Source of the DNA: an uncultured Microbacterium sp.
GTDB lineage: Bacteria > Actinomycetota > Actinomycetes > Actinomycetales > Microbacteriaceae
Direction: 5' to 3'
Assembly (NCBI GenBank): GCA_937926065.1
Contig: CALANM010000017.1
Location: 1 to 13,980 of the forward strand
Length of the DNA: 13,980 nt
The number at the start of each line of letters is the position of its first letter. Positions within the stretch are counted from its first letter, which is position 1. The notes beneath the pieces were generated by a model. The model saw only the letters and a list, made by a program, of their open reading frames with translations. It did not search any database and had not been told where the DNA came from. Position numbers and translations under genes: made by a program. Shown here in pieces: positions 1 through 7,021 of this stretch.

Positions 1-66
1 ACCGGGTCGCCGAAGGTCCACGCGCTGGAGCAGGCCGCGATCATGCAGCAGGCCCTGACGCTCTGA
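1..66 (+). CDS. C-terminal tail of an unidentified protein (partial)
   Basis: Frame 1 is open from the window edge to a TGA at 64-66 and encodes 21 residues ending in ...LEQAAIMQQALTL. The composition looks like a real helical C-terminus, not a random antisense frame. It ends about 25 bp inside the 3' end of the convergent permease gene, so the two stop codons overlap tail to tail. I do not recognise the family from so short a piece. The main doubt is that any frame this short can be open by chance in GC-rich DNA. Confidence 0.45.
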   Translation, partial: TGSPKVHALEQAAIMQQALTL

Positions 67-1345
67 CCCGACGTCGCCCGCGGCGTGCGGCGGTGACGAT
101 CATCGCCGCACCCGCGAGGACCAGCGCGGGTGCAAGCGATGCCCAGGCGAGCGCGAGGAGTCCGGCGCACAGCACCGCCGCGACCATCGCCATGATCCAT
201 CCCGCCGACCCGCGCGGCAGGAGGCGAACGGCCGCGATCATGCCGACGGCGTAGATGGCGACCATGCTGCTCGTGTGCGTGAGGATGAAGGGCGACAGCT
301 CCAGGCCACCGAGGTTCATGAGCGCGAAGTACACGGTCACGACGGCGCCGGTGAGCGCGAGTGCGCGACGCGGGATCCCGCCCTGCTCCACGCCGGGCGA
401 GAACCAGCGCGGAAGGTCGCCGTTGGCGGCCAGTGACGCGCCGAGCTTCGAGAACGCCGCCAGGTACGCGTTGAGGACGCCGAGCGTGACGATCGCCGCG
501 ATGATGCCCACGGCGATCGGCCCCAGGCGGGGCGACCCGAGCCGCGCGAGGTCGAGCAGCGGCACCGGTCCGTCTCCGGCGGACTCCCCCAGCGCACCGA
601 CGACGACGAACTGGAGCACGAGGTAGCATCCGCCCGTCACGACGATCGCGATGATCGTCGCCAGGGGGATGTCGCGAGCCGGGTGGCGAAACTCCCCCGA
701 GATGTGCGTGCCGACCTCCCAGCCGGCGAACGCCCACACGAACAGGACGATCGCCGTGCAGACCCCCGCCCAGCCGTGGGGCAGCAACGGCGTGAAGCGC
801 TCGCCCTCGACCGCCGGCGCGGCAAGCCCCACGACGAAGACAACGACGGCCAGCAGCAGCGCCGTGAGCACGAACTGCACGCCGCCGGCCACCCTCACGC
901 CGAGAGCGTTGAGAGCGAACGGCGGCCCGAAGATGGCGACCGCGAGGAACGGAACGATCGCGCGGTCGACCCCGAGCGCGGCCACGAGGTACTCCGCCCC
1001 GAGGGCGCCCACGACCGGCGCCCCGGCGCACACGCCGAACAGGAACCAGTACCCCGTCATGCGGGCCGCCGTGTCGCCCAGGGCTCGCCGCACGTAGCTC
1101 GCGACGCCTCCGGCATCGGGATACTTCGTCGCGAGCACGGCGAACGTGCCCGCCAGCGGGATCGACATCCCGAGCACGGCGACGACGGCGAGGACACTCC
1201 CGGGGCCTGCAGCAGCCGCCGTGATCCCCGGAAGCACGAGGAGGCCCGTGCCCAGCACCGACGCGACGTACAGGGCCGTGCCCTGCACGGGCCCGATGCC
1301 GCGCACGCGTGCGGGCGTGTCGGTCATCAGGTCGCGCGTCGCCAT
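41..1345 (-). CDS. APC-superfamily amino-acid permease/exporter (YjeH-like)
   Basis: A 434-residue polytopic membrane protein with about 12 hydrophobic segments. The first segment contains the APC signature LGTGLLVLPG (about residues 31-40), where the unwound helix contacts the amino-acid backbone. The GTG-x-x-x-x-P pattern followed by a YPDAGGVASYV loop resembles the YjeH branch (export of methionine and branched-chain amino acids), but the substrate cannot be fixed from sequence. The ATG at 1345 is chosen because AGGA lies about 7 nt upstream and the protein then begins shortly before the first membrane helix. The frame stays open further upstream to 1420, but that stretch looks non-coding. 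A second in-frame ATG (1327) is possible. The C-terminus is a short Arg-rich cytoplasmic tail. It is divergent from the lipid-kinase gene across 98 bp, in which I could not assign a clear promoter. Confidence 0.85.
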   Translation of the reverse strand: MATRDLMTDTPARVRGIGPVQGTALYVASVLGTGLLVLPGITAAAAGPGSVLAVVAVLGMSIPLAGTFAVLATKYPDAGGVASYVRRALGDTAARMTGYWFLFGVCAGAPVVGALGAEYLVAALGVDRAIVPFLAVAIFGPPFALNALGVRVAGGVQFVLTALLLAVVVFVVGLAAPAVEGERFTPLLPHGWAGVCTAIVLFVWAFAGWEVGTHISGEFRHPARDIPLATIIAIVVTGGCYLVLQFVVVGALGESAGDGPVPLLDLARLGSPRLGPIAVGIIAAIVTLGVLNAYLAAFSKLGASLAANGDLPRWFSPGVEQGGIPRRALALTGAVVTVYFALMNLGGLELSPFILTHTSSMVAIYAVGMIAAVRLLPRGSAGWIMAMVAAVLCAGLLALAWASLAPALVLAGAAMIVTAARRGRRRVRASGPAA

Positions 1346-1443
1346 GAAAGCATCCTGACGGACCCCTCCGACATGACGCGCCGGCCCGACGGTCGCGACG
1401 AGGCGGAATCCTGCCAGCAATCCCGACCCGCCCCGAGGACCCC

Positions 1444-2343
1444 ATGCACGTCGCCCTCCTCGTCAACCCTGCGGCGCGCGGCGGCGCGCACACCGACGTG
1501 GCCGAGCGCGCCGCGGAGCGTCTGCGGGCCGCCGGCATCCGAACGACGTCGGTCTCGGGCGGGAGCGCCGCCGAGTCGACGCAGCTGCTGCGCACGGCGC
1601 TGCGCGACGGGGCCGATGCCGTGCTCGTCGCGGGAGGCGACGGCACCGTCGCGCTCGCGATCCAGGAGCTCGCGGGGACGAGCATCCCCCTGGGCATCGT
1701 CCCGACGGGAACGGGGAACGACCTGGCGGCCGCTCTCGGCATCCGCGAGCTCGACGACGCGGCGGCGGCCGACGCCGTCATCGGCAGACGCACCCGCCAG
1801 ATCGACGTGGCGCAGGTCACCCGGCCGGACGGGTCGACGACGCTGTTCGGCACTGTGCTGGCGAGCGGCTTCGACTCACGCGTCAATGACCGTGCGAACC
1901 GCATGCGGTGGCCCAAGGGGCGTCTGCGCTACAGCATCGCGCTGCTCATCGAGTTCGTGACGCTGCGCGGTCTTCCGTACGACATCGAGGTCACCGACGC
2001 CGAAGGACGGGTCGAGCGCCTCGACGGCCCGTCGGTCATGGCGACGGTGGGAAACGCACGCACGTACGGCGGCGGCATCCCCATCTGCCCGGATGCCGAC
2101 CCCTCCGACGGCCTGCTCGACCTGCTCCTCGTGCGACCCGCCGGGCGCCTGCGGCTGCTCCGGCTTCTCCCGCGCGTGTACCGCGGCACGCACACCCGCG
2201 CGTCTGAGGTGACGACGCGCCGGGTCCGCTCGGTGCGAATGTCGTCGCCCGGGGTGACGGCGTATGCCGACGGCGACCCCATCGGCCCTCTGCCGCTCAC
2301 CATCGAGGTCGTCCCTCGCGCGCTGACGGTCTTCACCGCCTGA
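1444..2343 (+). CDS. Diacylglycerol kinase family lipid kinase (DgkB/YegS-like)
   Basis: A 299-residue soluble or peripheral protein of the DAGK catalytic-domain family, which phosphorylates diacylglycerol or related lipids with ATP. The nucleotide-binding motif GGDGT is at residues 64-68 and PTGTGND at 87-93. The second domain shows the family's SGFD (141-144), NARTYGGG (204-211), DGLLDLLLV (222-230) and DGDP (276-279) motifs. Length is normal for bacterial members (about 290-310). In Actinobacteria such enzymes recycle lipid or make phosphatidate derivatives; the exact substrate is not readable here. The ATG at 1444 begins directly with the conserved beta strand HVALLVNPAA, and GAGG lies about 6 nt upstream. 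The gene ends 28 bp before the convergent rsrA stop. Confidence 0.88.
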   Translation: MHVALLVNPAARGGAHTDVAERAAERLRAAGIRTTSVSGGSAAESTQLLRTALRDGADAVLVAGGDGTVALAIQELAGTSIPLGIVPTGTGNDLAAALGIRELDDAAAADAVIGRRTRQIDVAQVTRPDGSTTLFGTVLASGFDSRVNDRANRMRWPKGRLRYSIALLIEFVTLRGLPYDIEVTDAEGRVERLDGPSVMATVGNARTYGGGIPICPDADPSDGLLDLLLVRPAGRLRLLRLLPRVYRGTHTRASEVTTRRVRSVRMSSPGVTAYADGDPIGPLPLTIEVVPRALTVFTA

Positions 2344-2371
2344 ACCGCAGGGCCCGCTCGCCGCGGCAGGG

Positions 2372-2617
2372 TCAGTGGTGAGCGGCCTGCTCCTCGCGCA
2401 GGCGTGCCAGCACCTGGTCGCGCAGCTCCTCGGGCGCTGTCTCCTTGCACGCGCGTGCGATGACCGCCGTCAGGGTCGTGGCCACGAGGGCCTCTTCACG
2501 GCAGGCTTCGCAGTTCTCGAGATGCTCCCTGATGTCGGCGTGCTCGGTCTTGCACACCTCGTTGCGGAGGTATTCTTCGAGGTCCTGCCTCGCCTTCTCA
2601 CAGCCGCAGTCGCTCAT
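2372..2617 (-). CDS. rsrA: Zinc-containing redox-sensing anti-sigma factor (RsrA/RshA family)
   Basis: An 81-residue ZAS-type anti-sigma factor. The zinc motif H32-x3-C36-x2-C39 is intact, and N-terminal cysteines C4/C6 supply the equivalent of the fourth, redox-active ligand (C11 in Streptomyces RsrA). C22 and C57 are additional. In the family, disulfide stress oxidises the ligand cysteines, zinc is lost and the sigma factor is freed. The length fits the 'mycothiol system anti-sigma-R factor' group (about 80-105 residues). Its ATG at 2617 overlaps the sigR stop as ATGA, so translation is probably coupled and sigma and anti-sigma are made in balance. The C-terminus ends in a His-rich AAHH. 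Confidence 0.93.
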   Translation of the reverse strand: MSDCGCEKARQDLEEYLRNEVCKTEHADIREHLENCEACREEALVATTLTAVIARACKETAPEELRDQVLARLREEQAAHH

Positions 2618-3282
2618 TTCGGGCTCCTTGTCGCGGGCACGTCGATGCCTCGCTCTTTTGCATAGTCGGACAGCAGTTCACGAAGCATCCGCCTGCCACG
2701 GTGAAGGCGGCTCATGACTGTGCCGATCGGGGTTTTCATGATGTCCGCGATCTCCTGGTACGCGAAGCCCTCGACATCTGCGAGGTACACCGCGAGCCGG
2801 AAATCCTCGGGGATCTGCTGCAGCGCGTCCTTCACCGCCGAGGCGGGCATGTGGTCGATCGCCTCGGCCTCGGCCGACCGCGTGCGGGTCGCGGTGGTCG
2901 ACTCCGCTCCCCCCAGCTGCCAGTCCTCGAGATCGTCGATCGTGCCCTGATAGGGCTCGCGCTGCTTCTTGCGATACGTGTTGATGTACGTGTTCGTGAG
3001 AATGCGGTACAGCCACGCCTTGAGATTCGTGCCCTGGGTGAACGACGCCCAGGAGGCGAACGCCTTCACGAACGTCTCCTGCACAAGATCAGCTGCGTCG
3101 GCGGGATTGCGGGTCATCCGCATCGCCGCCGCATAGAGCTGGTCCATGAAGGGGAGCGCCTGCTCCTCGAACTGGGTACGCGGATCCGTCGCCGCCTCGT
3201 CATCCATCGAGCGCCAGTCTACGTCCCCGATATCCGGCGTCACGGGGAAGACGTCGGTCACCGGCTCCAGGGTGGCGAACAC
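2614..3282 (-). CDS. sigR: ECF sigma factor SigR/SigH (thiol-oxidative stress)
   Basis: Group 4 (ECF) sigma factor of the SigR/SigH type. Region 2 covers about residues 44-107 ([14 protein letters not shown], then [19 protein letters not shown]) and region 4 about 150-205, with the helix-turn-helix [20 protein letters not shown]. It directs RNA polymerase to thioredoxin, mycothiol and protein-quality-control genes after disulfide stress. Two starts are plausible. GTG at 3282 has GAGGAG 5 nt upstream and gives 222 residues. ATG at 3207 (MDDEAATD...) has no clear Shine-Dalgarno sequence but matches the usual shorter family start. I list the longer form on ribosome-site grounds. The frame remains open to 3570 antisense to aroA, but that part is Arg-rich and not coding. 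Streptomyces SigR also has a long unstable isoform from an upstream start, so both may be used. Followed by rsrA with an ATGA overlap. Confidence 0.92.
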   Translation of the reverse strand: MFATLEPVTDVFPVTPDIGDVDWRSMDDEAATDPRTQFEEQALPFMDQLYAAAMRMTRNPADAADLVQETFVKAFASWASFTQGTNLKAWLYRILTNTYINTYRKKQREPYQGTIDDLEDWQLGGAESTTATRTRSAEAEAIDHMPASAVKDALQQIPEDFRLAVYLADVEGFAYQEIADIMKTPIGTVMSRLHRGRRMLRELLSDYAKERGIDVPATRSPK

Positions 3283-3287
3283 GGGCG

Positions 3288-3293
3288 CTCCTC
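3288..3293 (-). promoter_or_regulatory. Ribosome binding site deciding the long sigR start
   Basis: Read on the minus strand, GAGGAG lies 5 nt before GTG 3282. The alternative ATG at 3207 has nothing comparable. This is the reason for preferring the 222-residue product or at least for expecting two isoforms. Confidence 0.6.
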
Positions 3294-3311
3294 GCTTCGG
3301 GCGGCACACGC

Positions 3312-3331
3312 TCGCGTCCCGGAGGACGCGA
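3312..3331 (-). promoter_or_regulatory. UNCG-tetraloop hairpin in the sigR leader
   Basis: A perfect 8-bp stem (TCGCGTCC / GGACGCGA). On the sigR-sense strand its loop is UCCG closed by C-G, i.e. a cUNCGg tetraloop, an exceptionally stable RNA fold. On the opposite strand the loop would be CGGA, so the fold makes sense as part of the sigR mRNA. It ends about 20 nt before the Shine-Dalgarno sequence of the GTG start. It may affect leader stability or translation initiation; its role is inferred only. Confidence 0.55.
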
Positions 3332-3414
3332 ACGGGCGATACGGACTCTCTTGCCTGTCTCGACGATCGATGTCGACCTGCCGGCCGGATCATCTGCCTT
3401 CTCGACAGGTTCGT

Positions 3415-3420
3415 TAGGGT
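3415..3420 (+). promoter_or_regulatory. Candidate -10 box of aroA (TAGGGT)
   Basis: TAGGGT fits the actinobacterial TANNNT -10 pattern and ends 8 nt before the aroA ATG. There is no Shine-Dalgarno sequence, so a leaderless or near-leaderless transcript is suggested. It coincides with the predicted transcription start of the divergent sigR promoter. No good -35 is visible. Confidence 0.4.
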
Positions 3421-3422
3421 AG

Positions 3423-3449
3423 AACCCGATGACTGCGCCCGGGTATTCC
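3423..3449 (-). promoter_or_regulatory. SigR-type promoter reading toward sigR (autoregulatory)
   Basis: On the minus strand the sequence reads GGGGAAT, 19 nt, then GTT: the -35 GGAAT is 3449-3445 and the -10 GTT is 3425-3423. This matches the published SigR/SigH consensus GGAAT-N18/19-GTT. It faces sigR-rsrA, with an expected start of transcription near 3416 and a leader of about 134 nt to the GTG start. The -35 element lies within codons 6-7 of aroA and the -10 just before its start codon. Autoregulation from a SigR-dependent promoter is established for Streptomyces sigR and mycobacterial sigH; for this organism it is inferred. Confidence 0.7.
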
Positions 3450-4850
3450 CCACAGCCCTCCTCCGCCGAGGCGACGACCGCCCCCGGCGGGCGAAACGCC
3501 GCGCCCGAGGGGTCAGCCGAGGCCACCGACGACGGCCGGGCGGCAGCCGCACCGGCCCATTGGCCCGCACCCTCTTCGCCGTCGCCGGTGCACGCGACCG
3601 TCACCATCCCTGGCTCGAAGTCGCTCACCAACCGCAAGCTCGTGCTCGCGGCCATCGCCGACGGGCCCAGCACGCTCACGGCCCCGCTCCATTCCGACGA
3701 CTCGGCCCGCATGATCGACGCGCTGCGCACTCTCGGCGTCGAGATCGAGCAGCTTCCTCCCACCGGTCCGTATGGGCCCGACCTCCACATCACGCCCCCG
3801 TCGCACTTCCGCGGCGACATCACGATCGACTGCGGGCAGGCCGGGACCGTGATGCGCTTCATCGCCCCCCTGGCGGGGCTCGCCGACGGGGACGTCACGA
3901 TCACCGCCCACGAGAGCGCGCTGCACCGCCCCATGGGCGCCATGATCAAGGCGCTCCGCGAGATCGGCGTGGACATCGACGACGGCGGCCGCTGGGCCCT
4001 CCCGTTCATCGTCAAGGGTCGCGGGCACATCCGCGGCGGCGAGGTCGCCATCGACGCGAGCGCGTCGAGCCAGTTCGTCTCGGGACTCCTGCTGGCCGCG
4101 CCCCGCTACGACGTCGGCCTCCACCTGCACCACTCGGGCGAGCGCCTGCCCAGCGTGCCGCACATCGACATGACCGTCGAGGCCCTCTCTCGACGCGGCG
4201 TACACGTCGAGCACCCGCAGCCCCACGAGTGGCTCGTCCCCGCTGGCACGCCACGCGGGCGCGACGCGACGGTCGAGCCCGACCTGTCGAACGCGGCTCC
4301 GTTCCTGGCCGCCGCGATCCTCACAGGCGGCTCCGTCACCATCCCCGGGTGGCCGGCGACCTCGACGCAGCCCGGCGCCCTGCTCACCGACATCCTCGCG
4401 CTCATGGGCGCCCGCGTGAGCCGACGGGGCGGCGCTCTCACCGTCGCCGCCGGCGAGCGGATCGCGGGCGTCGATCTCGACCTGAGCGCCGCCAGCGAGC
4501 TCACCCCGACGCTGTTCGCCCTCGCCGCGTTCGCCGACTCCCCCTCGACCCTTCACGGCATCGGCCACATCCGCGGTCACGAGACCGACCGCATCGCCGC
4601 CCTCGTGTCGAACCTCCGCGAACTCGGCGGCGACGCCGAAGAGCAGGCCGACGGCATCCGCATCACTCCGGCGCCCCTTCACGGCGGGGTCTGGAAAGCC
4701 CACCACGACCACCGCATGGCGACCGCGGGCGCCGTCATCGGCCTGCGCGTCCCGGGCATCGAGATCGACGACATCGGCACGACCGCCAAGACTCTCCCTG
4801 AGTTCCCGCAGCTGTGGCTCGGGATGCTGCAGGGCCCGTCGGCCGGCTGA
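3429..4850 (+). CDS. aroA: 3-phosphoshikimate 1-carboxyvinyltransferase (EPSP synthase)
   Basis: Sixth step of the shikimate pathway: transfers enolpyruvyl from phosphoenolpyruvate to shikimate-3-phosphate, in the cytoplasm. The 473-residue protein carries PGSKSLTNR (61-69), the PEP-site motif [11 protein letters not shown] (134-144), SASSQFVSG (211-219), the RGHETDR loop (382-388) and HHDHRMATA (425-433). All are standard for the actinobacterial branch. The first 45 or so residues are an Ala/Pro/Ser/Thr-rich extension not present in mycobacterial AroA, which begins near the [25 protein letters not shown] region. No Met, Val or Leu codon occurs between residue 1 and 53, so no nearer start exists. 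The gene is divergent from sigR and followed 14 bp later by rsgA, probably in one operon. The neighbourhood sigR/aroA/rsgA is conserved in Actinobacteria. Confidence 0.95.
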   Translation: MTAPGYSPQPSSAEATTAPGGRNAAPEGSAEATDDGRAAAAPAHWPAPSSPSPVHATVTIPGSKSLTNRKLVLAAIADGPSTLTAPLHSDDSARMIDALRTLGVEIEQLPPTGPYGPDLHITPPSHFRGDITIDCGQAGTVMRFIAPLAGLADGDVTITAHESALHRPMGAMIKALREIGVDIDDGGRWALPFIVKGRGHIRGGEVAIDASASSQFVSGLLLAAPRYDVGLHLHHSGERLPSVPHIDMTVEALSRRGVHVEHPQPHEWLVPAGTPRGRDATVEPDLSNAAPFLAAAILTGGSVTIPGWPATSTQPGALLTDILALMGARVSRRGGALTVAAGERIAGVDLDLSAASELTPTLFALAAFADSPSTLHGIGHIRGHETDRIAALVSNLRELGGDAEEQADGIRITPAPLHGGVWKAHHDHRMATAGAVIGLRVPGIEIDDIGTTAKTLPEFPQLWLGMLQGPSAG

Positions 4851-4864
4851 GGACCGCGGCAGCG

Positions 4865-5920
4865 ATGAGCTGGCTGGAGTTCGAAGACGACGACGAGACG
4901 GAGTTCGACGAGTCGTCTGTGCGCGTGCGACCGAACCCCAAAGCCAACCGGCCTCGCACCAAGCGGCGTCCCGCGCACTCAGACGCGCACATCGCACGCG
5001 TGCTGGGTGTCGACCGGGGGCGCTACACCGTCCTCGTCGACGAGGACGGGCCAGACGAGCGACACGTGCTCGCCACCCGAGCGCGCGAGCTGCGCAAGCA
5101 GCCGATCGTCACGGGCGACCGCGCTCGCGTCGTGGGCGATGTGTCGGGCGCCGAAGGCACACTGGCGCGCATCGTCGGCATCGAGGAGCGCACCTCGCTG
5201 CTGCGTCGCAGCGCCGACGACACAGACCAGGTCGAGCGCATCATCGTCGCCAACGCCGACCAGATGCTCATCGTCGTGGCCGCCGCCGATCCCGAGCCCC
5301 GGCCGCGCCTCGTCGACCGCTACCTCATCGCGGCGCTCGACGCCGGCATCCGCCCCTTCCTCGTCGTCACGAAGACCGACCTCGCCGACCCCGCCGAGTT
5401 CCTGCGCCACTTCGAGGGAGTCGACGACCTCCACGTGTTCACGAGCGGGCAGGGCCGGATGCCGGTGGCCGAGATCGGCGCGCACCTCGTGGGCCACTCG
5501 ACGGTGTTCGTGGGTCACTCCGGAGTGGGCAAGTCGACCCTCGTCAACGCGCTCGTGCCGACGGCGGCGCGCGCCACGGGGCACGTGAACGAGGTCACCG
5601 GACGCGGGCGTCACACGTCGAGCTCGACCGTGTCGCTGCGCTACACCAGCCCGGAGGGAACGGAGCATGCGGGCGGCAGAGGCTGGGTCATCGACACTCC
5701 GGGCGTGCGGTCGTTCGGCCTCGGCCACGTCGATCCGGCGAACATCCTGAAGGCGTTCACCGACCTCGCCGCCGTCGCGGAGGAGTGCCCGCGAGGCTGC
5801 ACGCACCTGCCCGACGCGCCCGACTGCGCGATCATCGAGGCCGTCGCCGACGGACGCCTCGGCGAGCGAGGCCCTGCACGACTCGACTCTCTCCAGCGGC
5901 TCCTCGCGACGTTCGCCTGA
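4865..5920 (+). CDS. rsgA: Ribosome small-subunit-dependent GTPase A
   Basis: A 351-residue circularly permuted GTPase that acts in late maturation of the 30S subunit. An OB-fold domain (about 40-110) is followed by the permuted G domain: G4 TKTD at 169-172, G1 GHSGVGKST at 217-225, G2-like GRGRHTSSST at 246-255 and G3 DTPG at 277-280. The C-terminal zinc knuckle is C308-x3-C312-x-H314-x6-C321. The N-terminus has an acidic stretch (EFEDDDETEFDE) and then a basic one (RPRTKRR), probably disordered. The start at 4865 (MSWLEFEDDD) is chosen on family similarity; its Shine-Dalgarno sequence is poor (GAGG about 12 nt upstream). The gene follows aroA by 14 bp, so it is likely cotranscribed and may rely on translation continuing from aroA. 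The frame is open upstream to 4814 inside aroA. Confidence 0.93.
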   Translation: MSWLEFEDDDETEFDESSVRVRPNPKANRPRTKRRPAHSDAHIARVLGVDRGRYTVLVDEDGPDERHVLATRARELRKQPIVTGDRARVVGDVSGAEGTLARIVGIEERTSLLRRSADDTDQVERIIVANADQMLIVVAAADPEPRPRLVDRYLIAALDAGIRPFLVVTKTDLADPAEFLRHFEGVDDLHVFTSGQGRMPVAEIGAHLVGHSTVFVGHSGVGKSTLVNALVPTAARATGHVNEVTGRGRHTSSSTVSLRYTSPEGTEHAGGRGWVIDTPGVRSFGLGHVDPANILKAFTDLAAVAEECPRGCTHLPDAPDCAIIEAVADGRLGERGPARLDSLQRLLATFA

Positions 5921-5955
5921 CGTCGCCGTCGCGGCGCCGGCGGCCGAGGGCTGGA

Positions 5956-5961
5956 TAGGCT
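5956..5961 (+). promoter_or_regulatory. Candidate -10 box (TAGGCT) of the peroxiredoxin gene
   Basis: TAGGCT fits TANNNT and ends exactly 6 nt before ATG 5968, the spacing expected for a leaderless transcript. The intervening GGAGCC could also act as a too-close Shine-Dalgarno sequence. No clear -35 is seen. Confidence 0.45.
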
Positions 5962-5967
5962 GGAGCC

Positions 5968-6432
5968 ATGCCTCGCCTCGAAGCCGGAACACCTGCGCCA
6001 TCGTTCACCCTCGTCGACCAGGACGGCCGCGCGGTGTCCCTCTCTGACCTGCGCGGCACGCGGATCGTGCTGTTCTTCTACCCGGCGGCCATGACGCCCG
6101 GGTGCACGACCGAGGCGTGCGACTTCCGGGACAGCCTGGCTCCCCTGCAGGCCGCCGGCTACACCGTGCTCGGCGTCTCGCGCGACGACCCGAAGACGCT
6201 GACCGCGTTCCGCGAGCGCGACAGCCTGCCCTACGACCTGCTGAGCGACCCGGACCACAGCGTGCACGAGGCCTACGGCGCGTGGGGTGAGAAGACGAAC
6301 TACGGCAAGATCGTCGAGGGTGTGATCCGCTCGACGTTCGTCATCGACGAAGACGGCGTCATCCAGCACGCGCTCTACAACGTGAAGGCCACGGGCCACG
6401 TGGCGCGGGTGCGCGCCCTCCTGGGAGTCTGA
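5968..6432 (+). CDS. bcp: Thiol peroxidase of the Bcp/PrxQ family
   Basis: A 154-residue peroxiredoxin that reduces hydrogen peroxide and organic hydroperoxides in the cytosol, using thioredoxin or a similar donor. The catalytic segment is FFYPAAMTPGCTTEAC (37-51). C46 is the peroxidatic cysteine with T43 and P44 in the conserved PxxxT/SxxC-like pocket; C51 is the resolving cysteine, giving the C-x4-C spacing of atypical two-cysteine Bcp enzymes. R121 in GVIRSTFVID matches the conserved active-site arginine. Length is normal (about 150-160). It stands 47 bp after rsgA with its own -10-like box, so it is probably a separate transcript. No SigR-type promoter is visible upstream although it sits near sigR. 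Confidence 0.93.
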   Translation: MPRLEAGTPAPSFTLVDQDGRAVSLSDLRGTRIVLFFYPAAMTPGCTTEACDFRDSLAPLQAAGYTVLGVSRDDPKTLTAFRERDSLPYDLLSDPDHSVHEAYGAWGEKTNYGKIVEGVIRSTFVIDEDGVIQHALYNVKATGHVARVRALLGV

Positions 6433-6444
6433 CGCTCCGACCTG

Positions 6445-6474
6445 GACTCTCGCGCGTCCCCTGCTGCGCGAGTC
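6445..6474. terminator. Hairpin between convergent genes, possible bidirectional terminator
   Basis: GACTC-TCGCGC and GCGCGAGTC pair around an 11-nt loop, giving a 9-bp stem with a 2-nt bulge. It lies between the stop codons of the peroxiredoxin (+) and the membrane protein (-), overlapping the latter's stop. There is no U tract on either strand, as is common in high-GC actinobacteria, so terminator activity is plausible but unproven. Confidence 0.45.
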
Positions 6475-6862
6475 AGTCCGTCGCGCGCACGCGGCGCCCG
6501 GCGTTGCGGGTGCCCACGATGAGCGCGACGAGCCCCAGCACGGCGGGGACTGCGACGGCGAGGGCGAATCCCGGCTGCGGCTCGGGCCCCGACACCGCGC
6601 CGAGGGCCACGGCGAGAGCGAGCAGCTGCGTCACGATGCCGCCGCTGCGGCCCCAGGAGCCACCGCGCCAGACCGTCACGGCGAAGGCCCCGACGGCCGC
6701 CGCCCCGATCGCGGTCAGCACGAGCAGCGCGATCGAACTCGACACCGACTCAGTGTCGCCCGACACCAGAGCGACGAGTTCCCAGCCGGCGACCGCCAGC
6801 AGCACGACGCACTCCAGAGCCAGGATGACAGCGGCGATGCGTTCGGCGGCGGAGGTGGGCAT
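6473..6862 (-). CDS. Small four-helix integral membrane protein, function unknown
   Basis: A 129-residue protein with four predicted membrane segments (about 9-33, 42-65, 74-91 and 98-117), short loops, and a basic C-terminal tail (NAGRRVRATD). A WRGGSWGRSGGIVTQLL segment joins helices 2 and 3; similar small proteins are common in Microbacteriaceae, but I know no function. No signal peptide or catalytic motif is seen. The start at ATG 6862 is well supported by AGAGGAG about 8 nt upstream. The gene is convergent with the peroxiredoxin and divergent from whiB1, so it appears to be a single-gene unit. Confidence 0.78.
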   Translation of the reverse strand: MPTSAAERIAAVILALECVVLLAVAGWELVALVSGDTESVSSSIALLVLTAIGAAAVGAFAVTVWRGGSWGRSGGIVTQLLALAVALGAVSGPEPQPGFALAVAVPAVLGLVALIVGTRNAGRRVRATD

Positions 6863-6958
6863 GACGAGAGCTCCTCTATATCAAATCGGGTGTGCGCAGC
6901 ACGGCCGATGCGACCATGACAGCACGCTCCACTCCCTCTTTTCGGAGGGGATACGCAG

Positions 6959-6983
6959 GGAAATCAGGCCGAAATGGTCCGTT
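6959..6983 (+). promoter_or_regulatory. Weak SigR-like promoter match upstream of whiB1
   Basis: GGGAAA (6958-6963) is followed after 17 nt by GTT (6981-6983). This is close to but not equal to the GGAAT-N18/19-GTT consensus: the fifth base is A and the spacer is one short. Related WhiB genes have been reported under SigH control in corynebacteria, which makes it worth noting. It may well be chance. Confidence 0.25.
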
Positions 6984-7021
6984 AACCCTTGATTCATTTC
7001 GCGGCCGTATGGGACCATGGA

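Noticed and set aside
382..388. Loss of a key lysine in AroA (RGHETDR instead of RxKES/TDR; residue numbers)
   Set aside because: The same GHETDR form is found in mycobacterial AroA from memory, so it is a lineage feature and not a defect.
683..1960. A 425-codon + strand open frame across the permease and lipid kinase
   Set aside because: It is antisense to the permease and out of frame with the kinase; composition (Arg, Asp, His, Gln) is that of a shadow frame.
3146..4801. A 551-codon + strand open frame covering aroA in another frame
   Set aside because: It is extremely Arg/His/Pro-rich, overlaps the clearly recognisable aroA and sigR, and is a by-product of 70% GC with few stop codons.
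4979..6001. A 340-codon minus-strand frame antisense to rsgA
   Set aside because: No recognisable domain; rsgA on the + strand has all GTPase motifs.
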